This document shows, one piece after another, positions 16,661 through 26,189 of a stretch of DNA of 64,000 bases. Origin of the DNA: Formosa sp. Hel1_31_208 (GTDB lineage: Bacteria > Bacteroidota > Bacteroidia > Flavobacteriales > Flavobacteriaceae); NCBI RefSeq assembly GCF_900104785.1, contig NZ_LT629733.1:2707001-2771000 (forward strand), given 5' to 3'. The position numbers were made by a program, and so were the translations under genes. The notes beneath the pieces were generated by a model, which was not told where the DNA came from, did not search any database, and worked only from the letters and a program-made list of their open reading frames with translations. Position 1 is the stretch's first letter. Every line of letters begins with the position of its first letter.

Positions 16661-18079
16661 ATGAATTACAAACTAGCCCTTACGCATCCAATTTTTAAGA
16701 TTATTTCCAGCGCAGCGAAAGCATTGGACGTAGACAGTTATGTCATTGGTGGTTTTGTTCGTGACTTCATTTTAAATCGTGGTGCACACAAAGATATTGA
16801 CATTGTCGCTATAGGAAGCGGTATCGCTTTAGCTAAACAAGTCGCAAAGATGTTACCCAATCACCCCAAAGTTCAGATCTTCAAAACCTATGGAACAGCC
16901 ATGTTACGCTATGAAGATATGGATATTGAATTTGTTGGAGCTAGAAAAGAATCTTATACAGAGAATAGCAGAAACCCCATTGTTGAAAACGGCACACTAC
17001 AAGATGATCAAAACCGAAGAGATTTTACCATCAATGCGATGGCTTTAAATCTCTCCGAAACACATTTCGGAGATTTGCTTGACCCATTTAACGGGCGCCA
17101 TGATTTAGACGTAAAAATTATTCGTACTCCATTAGATCCCAATATCACTTATAGTGATGATCCCTTGCGTATGATGAGAGCCATTAGATTTGCTACACAA
17201 CTCAATTTTACCATTGAACCTCAATCCTTAAAGGCTATTTCTGAAAATAAGGATCGCATAAAAATTATCACTAAAGAAAGAATTGTAGTTGAACTTCACA
17301 AGATTTTAGAGAGCAAAATACCTTCTATTGGATTTTTACATCTTGAGCAAACTGGTCTTTTAGACTATATACTTCCAGAATTAGTTGCATTAAAAGGAAT
17401 TGACGAAGTTGAAGGTCAGACACACAAAGATAATTTTTATCATACGCTAGAAGTGGTTGATAATATTGCTAAAACAACCGATAATTTATGGTTACGTTGG
17501 GCCGCTTTGTTACACGATATAGGAAAAGCACCAACGAAAAAATTCAGCAAAAAAGTAGGATGGACTTTTCATGCCCATGAATTTGAAGGTGCTAAAATGG
17601 TATATCATTTATTCAAACGTATGAAAATGCCTCTTAATGAGAAAATGAAATTCGTTCAAAAAATGGTGTTCATGAGTTCGCGTCCCATTGTATTAGCTCA
17701 AGATATCGTTACAGATTCTGCTGTGAGACGCTTGGTATTTGATGCAGGTGATTATGTTGAGGATTTGATGCTTTTATGCGAAGCCGATATCACAACAAAA
17801 AACCCGAAAAAGTATAATAAATACCATAATAATTTTAAAATGGTCCGTCAAAAGCTTGTGGAAGTTGAGGCCCGTGATCATGTACGAAATTTTCAACCAC
17901 CAGTATCTGGCGAAGAAATTATGAAAACTTTTAATTTGAAACCGTCTCGGGAGATTGGTCAAATAAAAGAGGCGATAAAGGAAGCCATTTTAGAAGGTGA
18001 CATTCCAAATGAATATGAAGCAGCATACCAACTAATGCTGAAAGAAGGAGAAAAATTAGGCCTTAAGGCAAATGTGTAA
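16661..18079 (+). CDS. cca: CCA tRNA nucleotidyltransferase / poly(A) polymerase family, with HD domain
   Basis: A 472-residue class II tRNA nucleotidyltransferase. VIGGFVRDFIL near residue 29 and HKDIDIV near 43 form the nucleotidyltransferase active site. RRDFTINAMAL near residue 123 and the following DPLRMMRAIRFA are the neck motifs. An HD domain (LLHDIGKAPT) begins near residue 285. Such enzymes add or repair the CCA end of tRNA. A TTG two codons upstream is rejected in favour of ATG. It overlaps the GNAT gene by one base (TAATG), so translation is probably coupled. Confidence 0.93.
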   Translation: MNYKLALTHPIFKIISSAAKALDVDSYVIGGFVRDFILNRGAHKDIDIVAIGSGIALAKQVAKMLPNHPKVQIFKTYGTAMLRYEDMDIEFVGARKESYTENSRNPIVENGTLQDDQNRRDFTINAMALNLSETHFGDLLDPFNGRHDLDVKIIRTPLDPNITYSDDPLRMMRAIRFATQLNFTIEPQSLKAISENKDRIKIITKERIVVELHKILESKIPSIGFLHLEQTGLLDYILPELVALKGIDEVEGQTHKDNFYHTLEVVDNIAKTTDNLWLRWAALLHDIGKAPTKKFSKKVGWTFHAHEFEGAKMVYHLFKRMKMPLNEKMKFVQKMVFMSSRPIVLAQDIVTDSAVRRLVFDAGDYVEDLMLLCEADITTKNPKKYNKYHNNFKMVRQKLVEVEARDHVRNFQPPVSGEEIMKTFNLKPSREIGQIKEAIKEAILEGDIPNEYEAAYQLMLKEGEKLGLKANV

Positions 18080-18546
18080 TGATGATTGAAATTATAAGAA
18101 CAGATTCTAACAACAAAGCTTTTGTGAGTCTTGTAAAAGAATTGGATGCTTATTTAAGAATTACAGATGGCGACGAGCATGCGTTTTATAACCAGTTTAA
18201 CGGTATAGATGTTCTAAAACATGTGGTCATTGCTTATCATAATGAACAACCTGTTGGTTGTGGTGCTTTTAAACAATTTAATCATAAAAGTGTTGAAATA
18301 AAACGCATGTTTACAGTATTAAAGTATCGCGGAAATGGGATAGCATCTGAAATTTTAAGTGCCCTAGAAAATTGGGCTTTAGAGTTACAATATAAGTGTT
18401 GTGTTTTAGAAACAGGACAGCGGCAAACGGAAGCCGTTGCATTTTATAAAAAGAAAAATTACAGTGTAATCGCAAATTATGGTCAATACGTTGGGATGGA
18501 TAATAGTTTGTGTTTTGAAAAGAAATTGCAAGATGAAAAAGGATAA
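18079..18546 (+). CDS. GNAT family N-acetyltransferase
   Basis: A 155-residue GNAT protein. The acetyl-CoA binding block is VEIKRMFTVLKYRGNGIASEIL near residue 73 (R-x-x-G-x-G/A pattern), followed by VLETGQRQTEAVAFYKKKNY, typical of the C-terminal part. The substrate could be an amino acid, amine or peptide; it cannot be predicted. ATG-ATG at the start overlaps the cca stop. The end overlaps the ctaA start by 14 bases, so cca, this gene and ctaA are likely one transcript. Confidence 0.88.
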   Translation: MMIEIIRTDSNNKAFVSLVKELDAYLRITDGDEHAFYNQFNGIDVLKHVVIAYHNEQPVGCGAFKQFNHKSVEIKRMFTVLKYRGNGIASEILSALENWALELQYKCCVLETGQRQTEAVAFYKKKNYSVIANYGQYVGMDNSLCFEKKLQDEKG

Positions 18547-19549
18547 TAACAAAGTCATTTACTGGCTACTTACAGGTTGTATATTAATTTTTATAATGGT
18601 GATAGTTGGTGGTATCACAAGGTTGACGCATTCAGGTTTATCAATTTCTAATTACAAATTAATTTCAGGAACTATACCTCCGATGAACGAGGTTGAATGG
18701 CAGGAAGCTTTTGACCTTTACAAACAATATCCTGAATATCAAAAACTCAATACGAATTTTAGTATTGAGGATTTCAAAGACATTTACTTTTGGGAATGGA
18801 TTCATAGAGTGATTGGCAGATTTATCGGACTTGTATTTATACTGCCGTTCGTGTATTTTTTACTAACCAAACAACTGAGTAAACCAACAATTAAAAAAAG
18901 TATCATTCTCCTTTTTATGGGAGGATTTCAAGGTTTCCTTGGTTGGTATATGGTCAAAAGTGGTTTAGTAGATAATCCTGATGTGAGTCATTATCGACTG
19001 GCAATGCATTTAACAACAGCTTTTCTAACTTTCGCTTACACATTTTGGGTCGCCTTAGATTTAATCTTTCCTGATAAAAAAGAAATCGCAAAAAAAATGA
19101 GAAACTTTATTCGGCTTGCACTTGTCGTACTCATTATACAAATCATTTACGGTGCATTCGTAGCAGGATTAGACGCGGGCTTTATACATAATCATTGGCC
19201 TCTGATGAGCGATGGGAAATTTATGCATGAAACCGTTTATATAGAGCAAGAACCACTCTATAAAAACTTCATAGAAGGGAAAAGTGGTGTTCAATTTGTT
19301 CATAGAACTTTGGCATATATCGTCGTTGCATTTATTATTGCAATGTGGTATAAAATGAGACGACTCCTTTTAACCAGATATCAAATTATTGGCATGAACA
19401 GCCTATTAGTAGGTGTGACATTGCAATTTTTATTGGGTGTACTTACTATTATTTATGCAGTTCCTGTTTGGTTAGGTGTTGTGCATCAAGTTGGTGCTTT
19501 CTTACTGCTATCAGCTATGATATTTACCTTACATCGATTTAGCAAATAA
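18533..19549 (+). CDS. ctaA: Heme A synthase (COX15/CtaA family)
   Basis: A 338-residue membrane protein of the COX15/CtaA family, which oxidises heme O to heme A for cytochrome oxidase. About eight hydrophobic segments are visible. The four conserved His sites are recognisable: EWIHRVIGR near residue 92, HYRLAMHL near 157, FVHRTLAY near 257 and VVHQVGA near 317. The GGITRLTHSGLS motif near residue 26 is the family hallmark. The start at 18533 gives a normal short cytoplasmic head; the preceding codons belong to the GNAT gene in another frame. Confidence 0.93.
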   Translation: MKKDNNKVIYWLLTGCILIFIMVIVGGITRLTHSGLSISNYKLISGTIPPMNEVEWQEAFDLYKQYPEYQKLNTNFSIEDFKDIYFWEWIHRVIGRFIGLVFILPFVYFLLTKQLSKPTIKKSIILLFMGGFQGFLGWYMVKSGLVDNPDVSHYRLAMHLTTAFLTFAYTFWVALDLIFPDKKEIAKKMRNFIRLALVVLIIQIIYGAFVAGLDAGFIHNHWPLMSDGKFMHETVYIEQEPLYKNFIEGKSGVQFVHRTLAYIVVAFIIAMWYKMRRLLLTRYQIIGMNSLLVGVTLQFLLGVLTIIYAVPVWLGVVHQVGAFLLLSAMIFTLHRFSK

Positions 19550-19563
19550 TTTAAAAAATAGCT

Positions 19564-19571
19564 TATTTTTG
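19564..19571 (+). promoter_or_regulatory. -7 box close to the start codon of the pRiA4b-like gene
   Basis: TATTTTTG followed by C lies four bases before the ATG, so a transcript from it would be leaderless or nearly so. No good -33 box is visible, which lowers confidence. Confidence 0.35.
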
Positions 19572-19575
19572 CACC

Positions 19576-20094
19576 ATGATTTACAGATTTAGAGTCATAT
19601 TAGACAACGATACCGAAGATGATATTTTTAGAGATATCGAAATTCGTGAAACCGATACGCTTGAAGATTTACATAACTCTATCACGCAGTCTTTTGGTTT
19701 TGAGGGTTTAGAAATGGCTTCGTTTTATATCAGCAATGAGACTTGGGAACAAGGTGAGGAAATCTCTATGTTCGATGTGAGCGAAGGTGTAAATTCCGTG
19801 CGCTTGATGAATGAAACTAAACTTAATGATATCGTTCATGAAGCACAAACTAAACTTATTTATGTTTACGATTTTATGAGCATGTGGACCTTTTTTGTGG
19901 AGCTTGCCGAAATTGTAGAAGAAGCTGATGGTACTGACTACCCTAACCTCATGTTTGTTCATGGCCAAATACCCGATACAGCGCCAGAAAAAGCGTTTGA
20001 AGCTGAAGATTTTGGTGATGACTTTGATGAATTTGATGACGATATAGATGTGGATGATTATGACGATTTGGATTTCGACGAAAACTGGAATTAA
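19576..20094 (+). CDS. pRiA4b ORF-3-like (IS1096 TnpR-like passenger domain) protein
   Basis: A 172-residue protein with the pRiA4b ORF-3-like fold: YRFRVILDNDTEDDIFRDIEI, TLEDLHNSITQSFGF and IYVYDFMSMWTFFVEL are characteristic. The tail is extremely acidic (DDFDEFDDDIDVDDYDD), probably disordered. Though the family name refers to plasmid and transposon passenger genes, in Flavobacteriaceae it is found as a plain chromosomal gene. No transposase or terminal repeats are near here. The molecular function is not known. HupE follows after 12 bases. Confidence 0.78.
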   Translation: MIYRFRVILDNDTEDDIFRDIEIRETDTLEDLHNSITQSFGFEGLEMASFYISNETWEQGEEISMFDVSEGVNSVRLMNETKLNDIVHEAQTKLIYVYDFMSMWTFFVELAEIVEEADGTDYPNLMFVHGQIPDTAPEKAFEAEDFGDDFDEFDDDIDVDDYDDLDFDENWN

Positions 20095-20106
20095 TCCTCT
20101 TTATTT

Positions 20107-20685
20107 ATGAATGACTTTTTGTTCTATTTAAAAGAAGGTGTCAATCATATTTTAGACCCTGACGGTTTAGATCATTTTTATTTCATTCTCTCCTTTTGTA
20201 TTCTTTATACCTTTAATGATTGGAGAAAAATTGTTGGTCTGGTCACTGCCTTTACTGTTGGACATTGTGTTACTTTATTTTTATCAGGTTTAGAATTAGT
20301 ATCTATTAATGCTAACACTGTCGAACTACTAATTCCTATTACCATACTATTAAGTTGCGTTAATAATTTTTGGTTTCTAGTTAAAGATAAACCCTCTAAA
20401 CAGCAGTTAACAACGACCTATATTATTTTATTGGTCTTCGGACTCATTCACGGATTAGGGTTTTCTAACTACATTAAAATGATGATCTTCGATGATGAGT
20501 CGATTGTTTTGCCTTTATTAGGCTTTAATGTTGGTATTGAACTTGCTCAACTATTAATTGTAGCTGGGTTTTTAGCGCTAATTTCAATAAGTACACTTGT
20601 GTTGAAATCAAAAATAAAATGGCTGCGTTTTGCTGTGAATGTGATCATTTTCTTCCTAGTACTTCAAATGATACTTTCTAATTAG
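20107..20685 (+). CDS. HupE/UreJ family membrane protein
   Basis: A 192-residue membrane protein with about six hydrophobic helices. GVNHILDPDGLDHFYFILSF at the start, TAFTVGHCVTLFLSG near residue 54 and GLIHGLGFSNYIKMM near residue 118 are HupE/UreJ signatures with metal-binding-type His. Classical members import nickel for hydrogenase or urease, but neither enzyme is encoded near here. A general metal or other transport role is therefore as likely. It shares a strand with the preceding gene and may be cotranscribed. Confidence 0.8.
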   Translation: MNDFLFYLKEGVNHILDPDGLDHFYFILSFCILYTFNDWRKIVGLVTAFTVGHCVTLFLSGLELVSINANTVELLIPITILLSCVNNFWFLVKDKPSKQQLTTTYIILLVFGLIHGLGFSNYIKMMIFDDESIVLPLLGFNVGIELAQLLIVAGFLALISISTLVLKSKIKWLRFAVNVIIFFLVLQMILSN

Positions 20686-20717
20686 TGACACGTTAAAAGT
20701 CATATCAAATAGATTTT

Positions 20718-20743
20718 TGTAACAAATCAACGTTCCATTCGTC
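20718..20743 (+). promoter_or_regulatory. Possible ECF-type promoter for the ABC transporter pair
   Basis: TGTAAC (20718-20723), 16 bases, CGTC (20740-20743). This is the general ECF sigma pattern and is like the boxes at 10176 and 10328. It lies 55 bases before the TTG start of the ATPase gene. Assignment to a given sigma factor is not possible. Confidence 0.4.
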
Positions 20744-20797
20744 ATATTTAAATAATCAACCACTGCTGAACCTTTCCGCAGAAAAAATCAATCACTA

Positions 20798-21694
20798 TTG
20801 GAATCTATTCTAACCATTAATAATCTTACCAAGAAATTTGGGCACCTCACTGCTGTAAAAGATTTATCATTTACTATTAATAAGGGCAATGTTTACGGCA
20901 TTCTTGGACCTAACGGTAGTGGGAAATCTACAACCTTAGGTATTGTTTTAAATGTTGTCAATGCAACCTCGGGAGACTTCCACTGGTTTGATGGCAATAC
21001 AACAACTCATGATGCACTCAAAAAAGTAGGTGCGATTATAGAGCGTCCTAACTTTTATCCTTATATGACCGCCTATCAAAATTTAAAATTGGTATGCAGA
21101 ATTAAAGGTGTTGATGAAAGTAAGATTACTGAAAAACTTGAAATCGTTGGACTTACAGATCGTAAAGATCATAAATTCAGAACCTATTCTTTAGGAATGA
21201 AGCAACGCTTAGCAATAGCATCTGCCTTATTGAATGATCCAGAAATTTTGATCTTAGATGAACCTACTAATGGATTAGATCCGCAAGGCATACATCAAAT
21301 TCGTCAAATTATCAAAGACATTGCCCAATCTGGAACAACCATTTTGTTAGCTTCTCACCTTCTGGATGAAGTAGAAAAAGTGTGCTCTCATGTGGTCGTG
21401 CTTCGGAAAGGCGAAAAACTGTATTCTGGCCGTGTTGATGAAATGATTTCTAGTCATGGATTCTTTGAACTTAAAACGGATAAACATGATGACCTTATAA
21501 AGGTATTAGAATCAAATTCAAGCTTCGGAAAAATAAAATTAGAAGGCCAATTGATTACTGTGTTTCTAAATGAACCTATGGACGCCCAGGCCTTTAACAT
21601 ACTTATGTTTGACCAAGGCATTGTTTTATCTCATCTCGTTAAACGTAAAGAAAGCCTTGAAGAGCAATTCTTACAATTAACAGATAACAACTAA
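20798..21694 (+). CDS. ABC transporter ATP-binding protein (ABC-2 type), TTG start
   Basis: A 298-residue ATPase subunit. Walker A GPNGSGKST is near residue 38, the signature appears as YSLGMKQRLAIASAL near 130, Walker B ILILDEPTNGLDPQG near 150, and the H-loop in LLASHLLDEVEKV near 185. The C-terminal 80 residues form the accessory domain seen in bacitracin- or antibiotic-type exporters. The frame has no ATG before the conserved first strand, so TTG is taken as start. It works with the permease 55 bases downstream. Exported substrate unknown; an envelope-stress or antimicrobial peptide role is possible given the ECF-like promoter. Confidence 0.9.
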   Translation: MESILTINNLTKKFGHLTAVKDLSFTINKGNVYGILGPNGSGKSTTLGIVLNVVNATSGDFHWFDGNTTTHDALKKVGAIIERPNFYPYMTAYQNLKLVCRIKGVDESKITEKLEIVGLTDRKDHKFRTYSLGMKQRLAIASALLNDPEILILDEPTNGLDPQGIHQIRQIIKDIAQSGTTILLASHLLDEVEKVCSHVVVLRKGEKLYSGRVDEMISSHGFFELKTDKHDDLIKVLESNSSFGKIKLEGQLITVFLNEPMDAQAFNILMFDQGIVLSHLVKRKESLEEQFLQLTDNN

Positions 21695-21749
21695 TCATCA
21701 ATCAAAGCAAATCTGAATAGTATATTCAGAATTAAAAAAATCAACCACC

Positions 21750-22580
21750 ATGTTAAGATTATTACAACTAGAACTTCAAAAACTACTCCTCAACAGAGCG
21801 AGTAAAGTTCTTATATTCATATCCTTTGTGTTACCGTTCTTTGTGATTATTCTATCCTCACTACGAATCAACTTTTTTGGATTCTTTGTATTAGAATTAG
21901 GCCATTATGGGATTTTTAATTTCCCGATAGTTTGGCATATTACAACATTTTTTGCAGCCCAATTCAAGTTCTTTTTTGCCATTGTTGTAGTTAGTATGAT
22001 TGGTAATGAATACAGCAATAAAACCATTAAACAAAACCTTATCGATGGTTTGAGCAAAAAAGAGTTCATCCTATCCAAATTTTATACTATCGTTTTCTTT
22101 TCGGCAGTAGCCACAATTATCATTTTCTTGATTTGTTTGTGCATAGGGTGGTATTATTCTAGTATTGATGAATTTCATTTAATTATTAGAGGCACCGAAT
22201 TCCTTCTCGCCTACTTCGTTAAATTAGTTGGGTTCTTCAGTTTGTGTTTATTCCTTGGCATGTTAGTCAAACGATCGGCATTTGCTTTAGGGTTTTTATT
22301 CGTGCTTTGGATTTTAGAGTGGATTACCTTTGGAATCATCACCTGGCAAGCCAACGCAGAGGTCGCTGAAAGAATTCAAAATTTCTTTCCTTTAAAATCT
22401 ATGTATAAGCTTATAGACCAACCTATTCAACGCATTGTAATGTCTAAGATGCCTAACAAAGCTGATATTGATATCGCCTATGACTTTGCCGTGCATTGGT
22501 ATGAAATTGCTATCGTTCTTGGTTGGACAGCCTTATTTATCTTTTTATCGTACAGATTATTAAAAAAGCGAGATTTGTAA
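21750..22580 (+). CDS. ABC-2 type transporter permease
   Basis: A 276-residue permease with six hydrophobic segments. Between the first two is a long loop, followed by MIGNEYSNKTIKQNLIDGLSKKEF near residue 87, the E-x-x-x-x-T-x-K segment typical of ABC-2 permeases partnered with single ATPase subunits. It forms a dimeric exporter with the ATPase encoded just upstream. The C-terminus ends in a basic YRLLKKRDL. The substrate cannot be told from sequence. Confidence 0.87.
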   Translation: MLRLLQLELQKLLLNRASKVLIFISFVLPFFVIILSSLRINFFGFFVLELGHYGIFNFPIVWHITTFFAAQFKFFFAIVVVSMIGNEYSNKTIKQNLIDGLSKKEFILSKFYTIVFFSAVATIIIFLICLCIGWYYSSIDEFHLIIRGTEFLLAYFVKLVGFFSLCLFLGMLVKRSAFALGFLFVLWILEWITFGIITWQANAEVAERIQNFFPLKSMYKLIDQPIQRIVMSKMPNKADIDIAYDFAVHWYEIAIVLGWTALFIFLSYRLLKKRDL

Positions 22581-22711
22581 TATCTTTATTGACTTAGTCG
22601 TTCAACTAAAAAGCAGCCTGTTTTAGTCTCATAATTCCAAAGGGAATAAGTAGGAATTTTAATAGGTAACTTGTTTTAGTATTAGTACTTCTAAGTTAAT
22701 TGCCTTATTAC

Positions 22712-25700
22712 ATGAAAAAGAAACACGTTTTATTTATTATTACGCTATTTTGTATTGCCTTTTCTTATGCACAACAAGAAGCATCCTTCTGGTATTTCGG
22801 ACAAAATGCAGGTCTGCAATTTGATGCAGGAACAGGATCTGTAACTGCAATAACAGATGGGCAAATAAACACATTAGAAGGATGCACATCTATTTCTGAC
22901 ACGAGTGGTAATTTATTGTTCTACACTGATGGACAAACCGTTTGGAATAGAAATCACCAGATTATGGCAAATGGGGATTATTTTGGTGGCACCGGTTTAC
23001 TTGGTGATCCATCGAGTACCTCTTCTGGACTTATCGTTCCAAAACCGCAAGACCCAACTCAATACTATGTTTTCACAGTTGATGAACCTCATCATAATAA
23101 TGCTGCTGTGAGTCCAAACCAATTCACTGGCAACTATGATAGTGGTGGAACAGTGCCAGGTGCTGATGATGGTTTTAATAATGGATTTAATTATTCGTTA
23201 GTTGACATCACCCTTAATGGAGGCTTAGGTGATGTGGTGGATACGGAGAAAAATGTACCTTTAGTGACGTATGATCCTGCAGATCCTAATGAAGTCGCTT
23301 TTAAATGTTCAGAAAAAATTACGGCTGTGAAAGCCGACGATTGTTCATCGTTTTGGGTGATTACACATTTTACTGATAAGTTTTATGCCTTTAAAGTAGA
23401 TATCAATGGTGTAGATACGACTCCGGTCATTTCTGCGGTAGGTCCAGAGGTTCCTGTTTCAGGCTATCGCAGAAATTCACTTGGCTATATTAAAGCCTCA
23501 CCAGATGGCTCGAAATTAGCCGTAGCACATTTCGGTTTTTCAACAGTAACAGCTGGCAATGCAGCTGGAGGTGTTTACTTATTAGATTTTGATAATGACA
23601 CGGGAGTTGTCTCGAATTCAGTTGAGCTCTATGGGACTGAAAATGGTGACAGCCCTTATGGTGTAGAGTTTTCCTCGGAAAATAGAAAAATTTACGCGAG
23701 TATTGGTCAAGGCACACAAGGTAATGGTGCTAGTAGCATATTTCAATGGGATCTAGAAAGTGCAAATATTCCTGCTTCTATAGAGTTAATACATACCTCA
23801 ACATCTCTAAGTGCTGGCGCTTTGCAATTAGGTCTCGATAAACGGATCTATAGAGCACAGGTTAGTTTTGCGAATTTCAACACCTCTGGAAACTTTCTTG
23901 GTGTGATTAATAATCCTGAAGCTACCGGAGCTGCCGCAGGTTATAATGAAAATGGTGTACTCTTAGATATTAATGGAGGCTTTCAAAATGTTAGTAGAAT
24001 TGGATTACCACCTTTTATTCAATCGCTTTTTAATTCTCAAATAGATATTATCCAGAATGGTATTAGTACAACAGAACTTAAACTTTGCACAGGAGACTCC
24101 TATAACTTACTAGCAGATAATATTCCTGGAGCTGATTATACTTGGTTCAAGGATGATGTAGAATTAGCTGAAACAAGCTTTGAACTCTTTGTTGATGAAC
24201 CTGGGTTTTATGAGGTTTTTATTGAACCTAATAATGGAGAATGTCCAATTGAAGGAGAAGCTGTCGTGGGTGTTTTTGATATCCCAACGGCTACACAGCC
24301 TCAAAATATTATCGTTTGTAGTGACACAGAAGTAAGCACATTTGACTTTACTACCCAAAATGAGGATGTTTTAGATGGACAAAACCCACTACTCTATTCT
24401 GTGCGTTATTTCACCTCTCAAGAAGATGCCGATAATGGCACCAATGATATTATTGGTGATTTTACAAACACAGAAACGCCTCAAACCATCTATGCACGAG
24501 TAGATAATAATGATAACCCAAATTGCAATGCTATGACGTCGTTTACGATTACAGTATTTGTGAACCCAGTCATAAATTCATTAGAAGACATCACTGTATG
24601 TGATACAGATTTCAACGGGAACAGTATGGATGGTATAACCACGCTCAATCTAGAAAATTTGAATGCAGAAATTTTAGGCTCTCAAGATGACACAGTATTC
24701 GATGTTAGCTATCATCCAACACAAGACGATGCCGATGATAACACTAATCCATTCCCAAATAATTACACGAATACCGTAGCAAATTCTGAAGAAATTTTCG
24801 TTCGGGTTGAAAATAATACAAATACCGATTGTTATATAACCGATTCGTTTGTACTTACCGTAAATAATGCGCCTGAAGCCTTTGACGCGACACTTATTCA
24901 ATGTGACGAAGATGGCATTCCGGAAGGGTTTACCTTGTTTGATCTCAATCAAGCTTTTGATGAGATTACTGGTGGTGCTAACAACAGAACAATTAATTTT
25001 TATGTATCCCTTGCAGATCTAGAAAATGATGAAGATGAACTCAATGCAGATGCCTTTGAGAATTATTTCAATCCGCAAATTATTTATGCACTGGTTACCA
25101 ATACCACAACAGGTTGTACTAACATTGCTGAGTTGCAATTAGAAGCCAGTTCGACAGCATCAAACAATACCATTCTTGAAGTTTGTGATGATGATGGCAC
25201 AGAAGATGGTTTTTATAATTTCAATTTAGTAAGTACTCTAAATGACATTCTTTTTGGCTTACCTACTGACTTGGAAATAGTATTCTATGAGACCTATGAA
25301 GACGCATTGATAGAAGACAATCCTCTAGCAACGAGTTATACTAACACCACACCATACTCACAAACCATTTATGCTCGTGTAGAAAATGCAAATGCCTGTT
25401 TTGGTATTAGTGAAATACAATTAAGGGTCTTTGAATTGCCAAATATTGTGACTCAAGAAGACCTTTATTATTGCCTGAATTTCTTTCCAGAAACGATTAC
25501 ATTAACTGGCGGTTTAATTGATGACACCCCTAATAATTATTATTACGAATGGTCAACTGGAGAAGATGAATTCGAAATTGAAGTAAATGAGCCTGGTACC
25601 TATACCGTTCGTGTCACCTCAACCGATGGCTGTTTTAAAGATCGCGTTATTAATGTATTACCTTCAGATATTGCAACCTTTACTGATATTCAAATTACAG

Positions 25701-26152
25701 ATGCTACCTCCAACAATACAATTACAGTATTTGTCTCTGGCGATGGTATTTATGAATATGCCCTAGATGACCCTAATGGTCCTTATCAAGAGAGTAATAT
25801 ATTTGAAAATGTAAGTTTTGGGTTTCACACGGTTTATGTGCGTGATATAGAAAACGATTGTGGTACCATTGATGAATTAGTGTCTGTGATAGGCTTTCCC
25901 AAGTTTTTTACACCTAATGGAGATACCTATAATCAATATTGGCAAGTAAAAGGAATTTCATCAGATTTTCAACCAAACTCCCAAATTCTAATTTTTGATC
26001 GCTACGGAAAATTGCTAGTGGAAGTAGATCCTTTAGGAGCGGGTTGGGATGGCACTTTTAATGGCACAAATATGCCCGCAAGTGATTATTGGTTTGTGGT
26101 GACCTTAGAAGATGGACGCACCTTTAGAAGTCATTTTGCATTGAAACGCTAA
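22712..26152 (+). CDS. T9SS type B secreted protein with N-terminal propeller and four ~94-residue repeats
   Basis: An 1146-residue secreted protein. It has a signal peptide (residues 1-21, ending SYAQ), then a WD40-like propeller (about 24-440, with NLLFYTDGQTVWNR and SPDGSKLAVAHF strands), then an Ig-like module (about 451-528). Four repeats of about 94 residues follow, each with a Cys-Asp-rich loop and a late Cys. Two more Ig-like modules follow. The C-terminal T9SS type B (gliding-motility-associated, CHU_C) domain starts at FPKFFTPNGD and ends in HFALKR. The ATG at 22712 is preferred to a TTG upstream. It is first of four related genes. It is probably displayed on or released from the cell surface; ligand unknown. 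Confidence 0.88.
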   Translation: MKKKHVLFIITLFCIAFSYAQQEASFWYFGQNAGLQFDAGTGSVTAITDGQINTLEGCTSISDTSGNLLFYTDGQTVWNRNHQIMANGDYFGGTGLLGDPSSTSSGLIVPKPQDPTQYYVFTVDEPHHNNAAVSPNQFTGNYDSGGTVPGADDGFNNGFNYSLVDITLNGGLGDVVDTEKNVPLVTYDPADPNEVAFKCSEKITAVKADDCSSFWVITHFTDKFYAFKVDINGVDTTPVISAVGPEVPVSGYRRNSLGYIKASPDGSKLAVAHFGFSTVTAGNAAGGVYLLDFDNDTGVVSNSVELYGTENGDSPYGVEFSSENRKIYASIGQGTQGNGASSIFQWDLESANIPASIELIHTSTSLSAGALQLGLDKRIYRAQVSFANFNTSGNFLGVINNPEATGAAAGYNENGVLLDINGGFQNVSRIGLPPFIQSLFNSQIDIIQNGISTTELKLCTGDSYNLLADNIPGADYTWFKDDVELAETSFELFVDEPGFYEVFIEPNNGECPIEGEAVVGVFDIPTATQPQNIIVCSDTEVSTFDFTTQNEDVLDGQNPLLYSVRYFTSQEDADNGTNDIIGDFTNTETPQTIYARVDNNDNPNCNAMTSFTITVFVNPVINSLEDITVCDTDFNGNSMDGITTLNLENLNAEILGSQDDTVFDVSYHPTQDDADDNTNPFPNNYTNTVANSEEIFVRVENNTNTDCYITDSFVLTVNNAPEAFDATLIQCDEDGIPEGFTLFDLNQAFDEITGGANNRTINFYVSLADLENDEDELNADAFENYFNPQIIYALVTNTTTGCTNIAELQLEASSTASNNTILEVCDDDGTEDGFYNFNLVSTLNDILFGLPTDLEIVFYETYEDALIEDNPLATSYTNTTPYSQTIYARVENANACFGISEIQLRVFELPNIVTQEDLYYCLNFFPETITLTGGLIDDTPNNYYYEWSTGEDEFEIEVNEPGTYTVRVTSTDGCFKDRVINVLPSDIATFTDIQITDATSNNTITVFVSGDGIYEYALDDPNGPYQESNIFENVSFGFHTVYVRDIENDCGTIDELVSVIGFPKFFTPNGDTYNQYWQVKGISSDFQPNSQILIFDRYGKLLVEVDPLGAGWDGTFNGTNMPASDYWFVVTLEDGRTFRSHFALKR

Positions 26153-26189
26153 TAAAAATTACGTAAATTGAAAGTCTAAAACTCAATAA

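Noticed and set aside
19576..20094. Mobile element suggested by the IS1096/pRiA4b family name
   Set aside because: No transposase, inverted ends or target duplications nearby; the gene sits in a plain housekeeping context.
20107..20685. Hydrogenase or urease locus implied by HupE/UreJ
   Set aside because: No hydrogenase, urease or nickel-chaperone genes lie in the window, so only the transporter-like family is stated.
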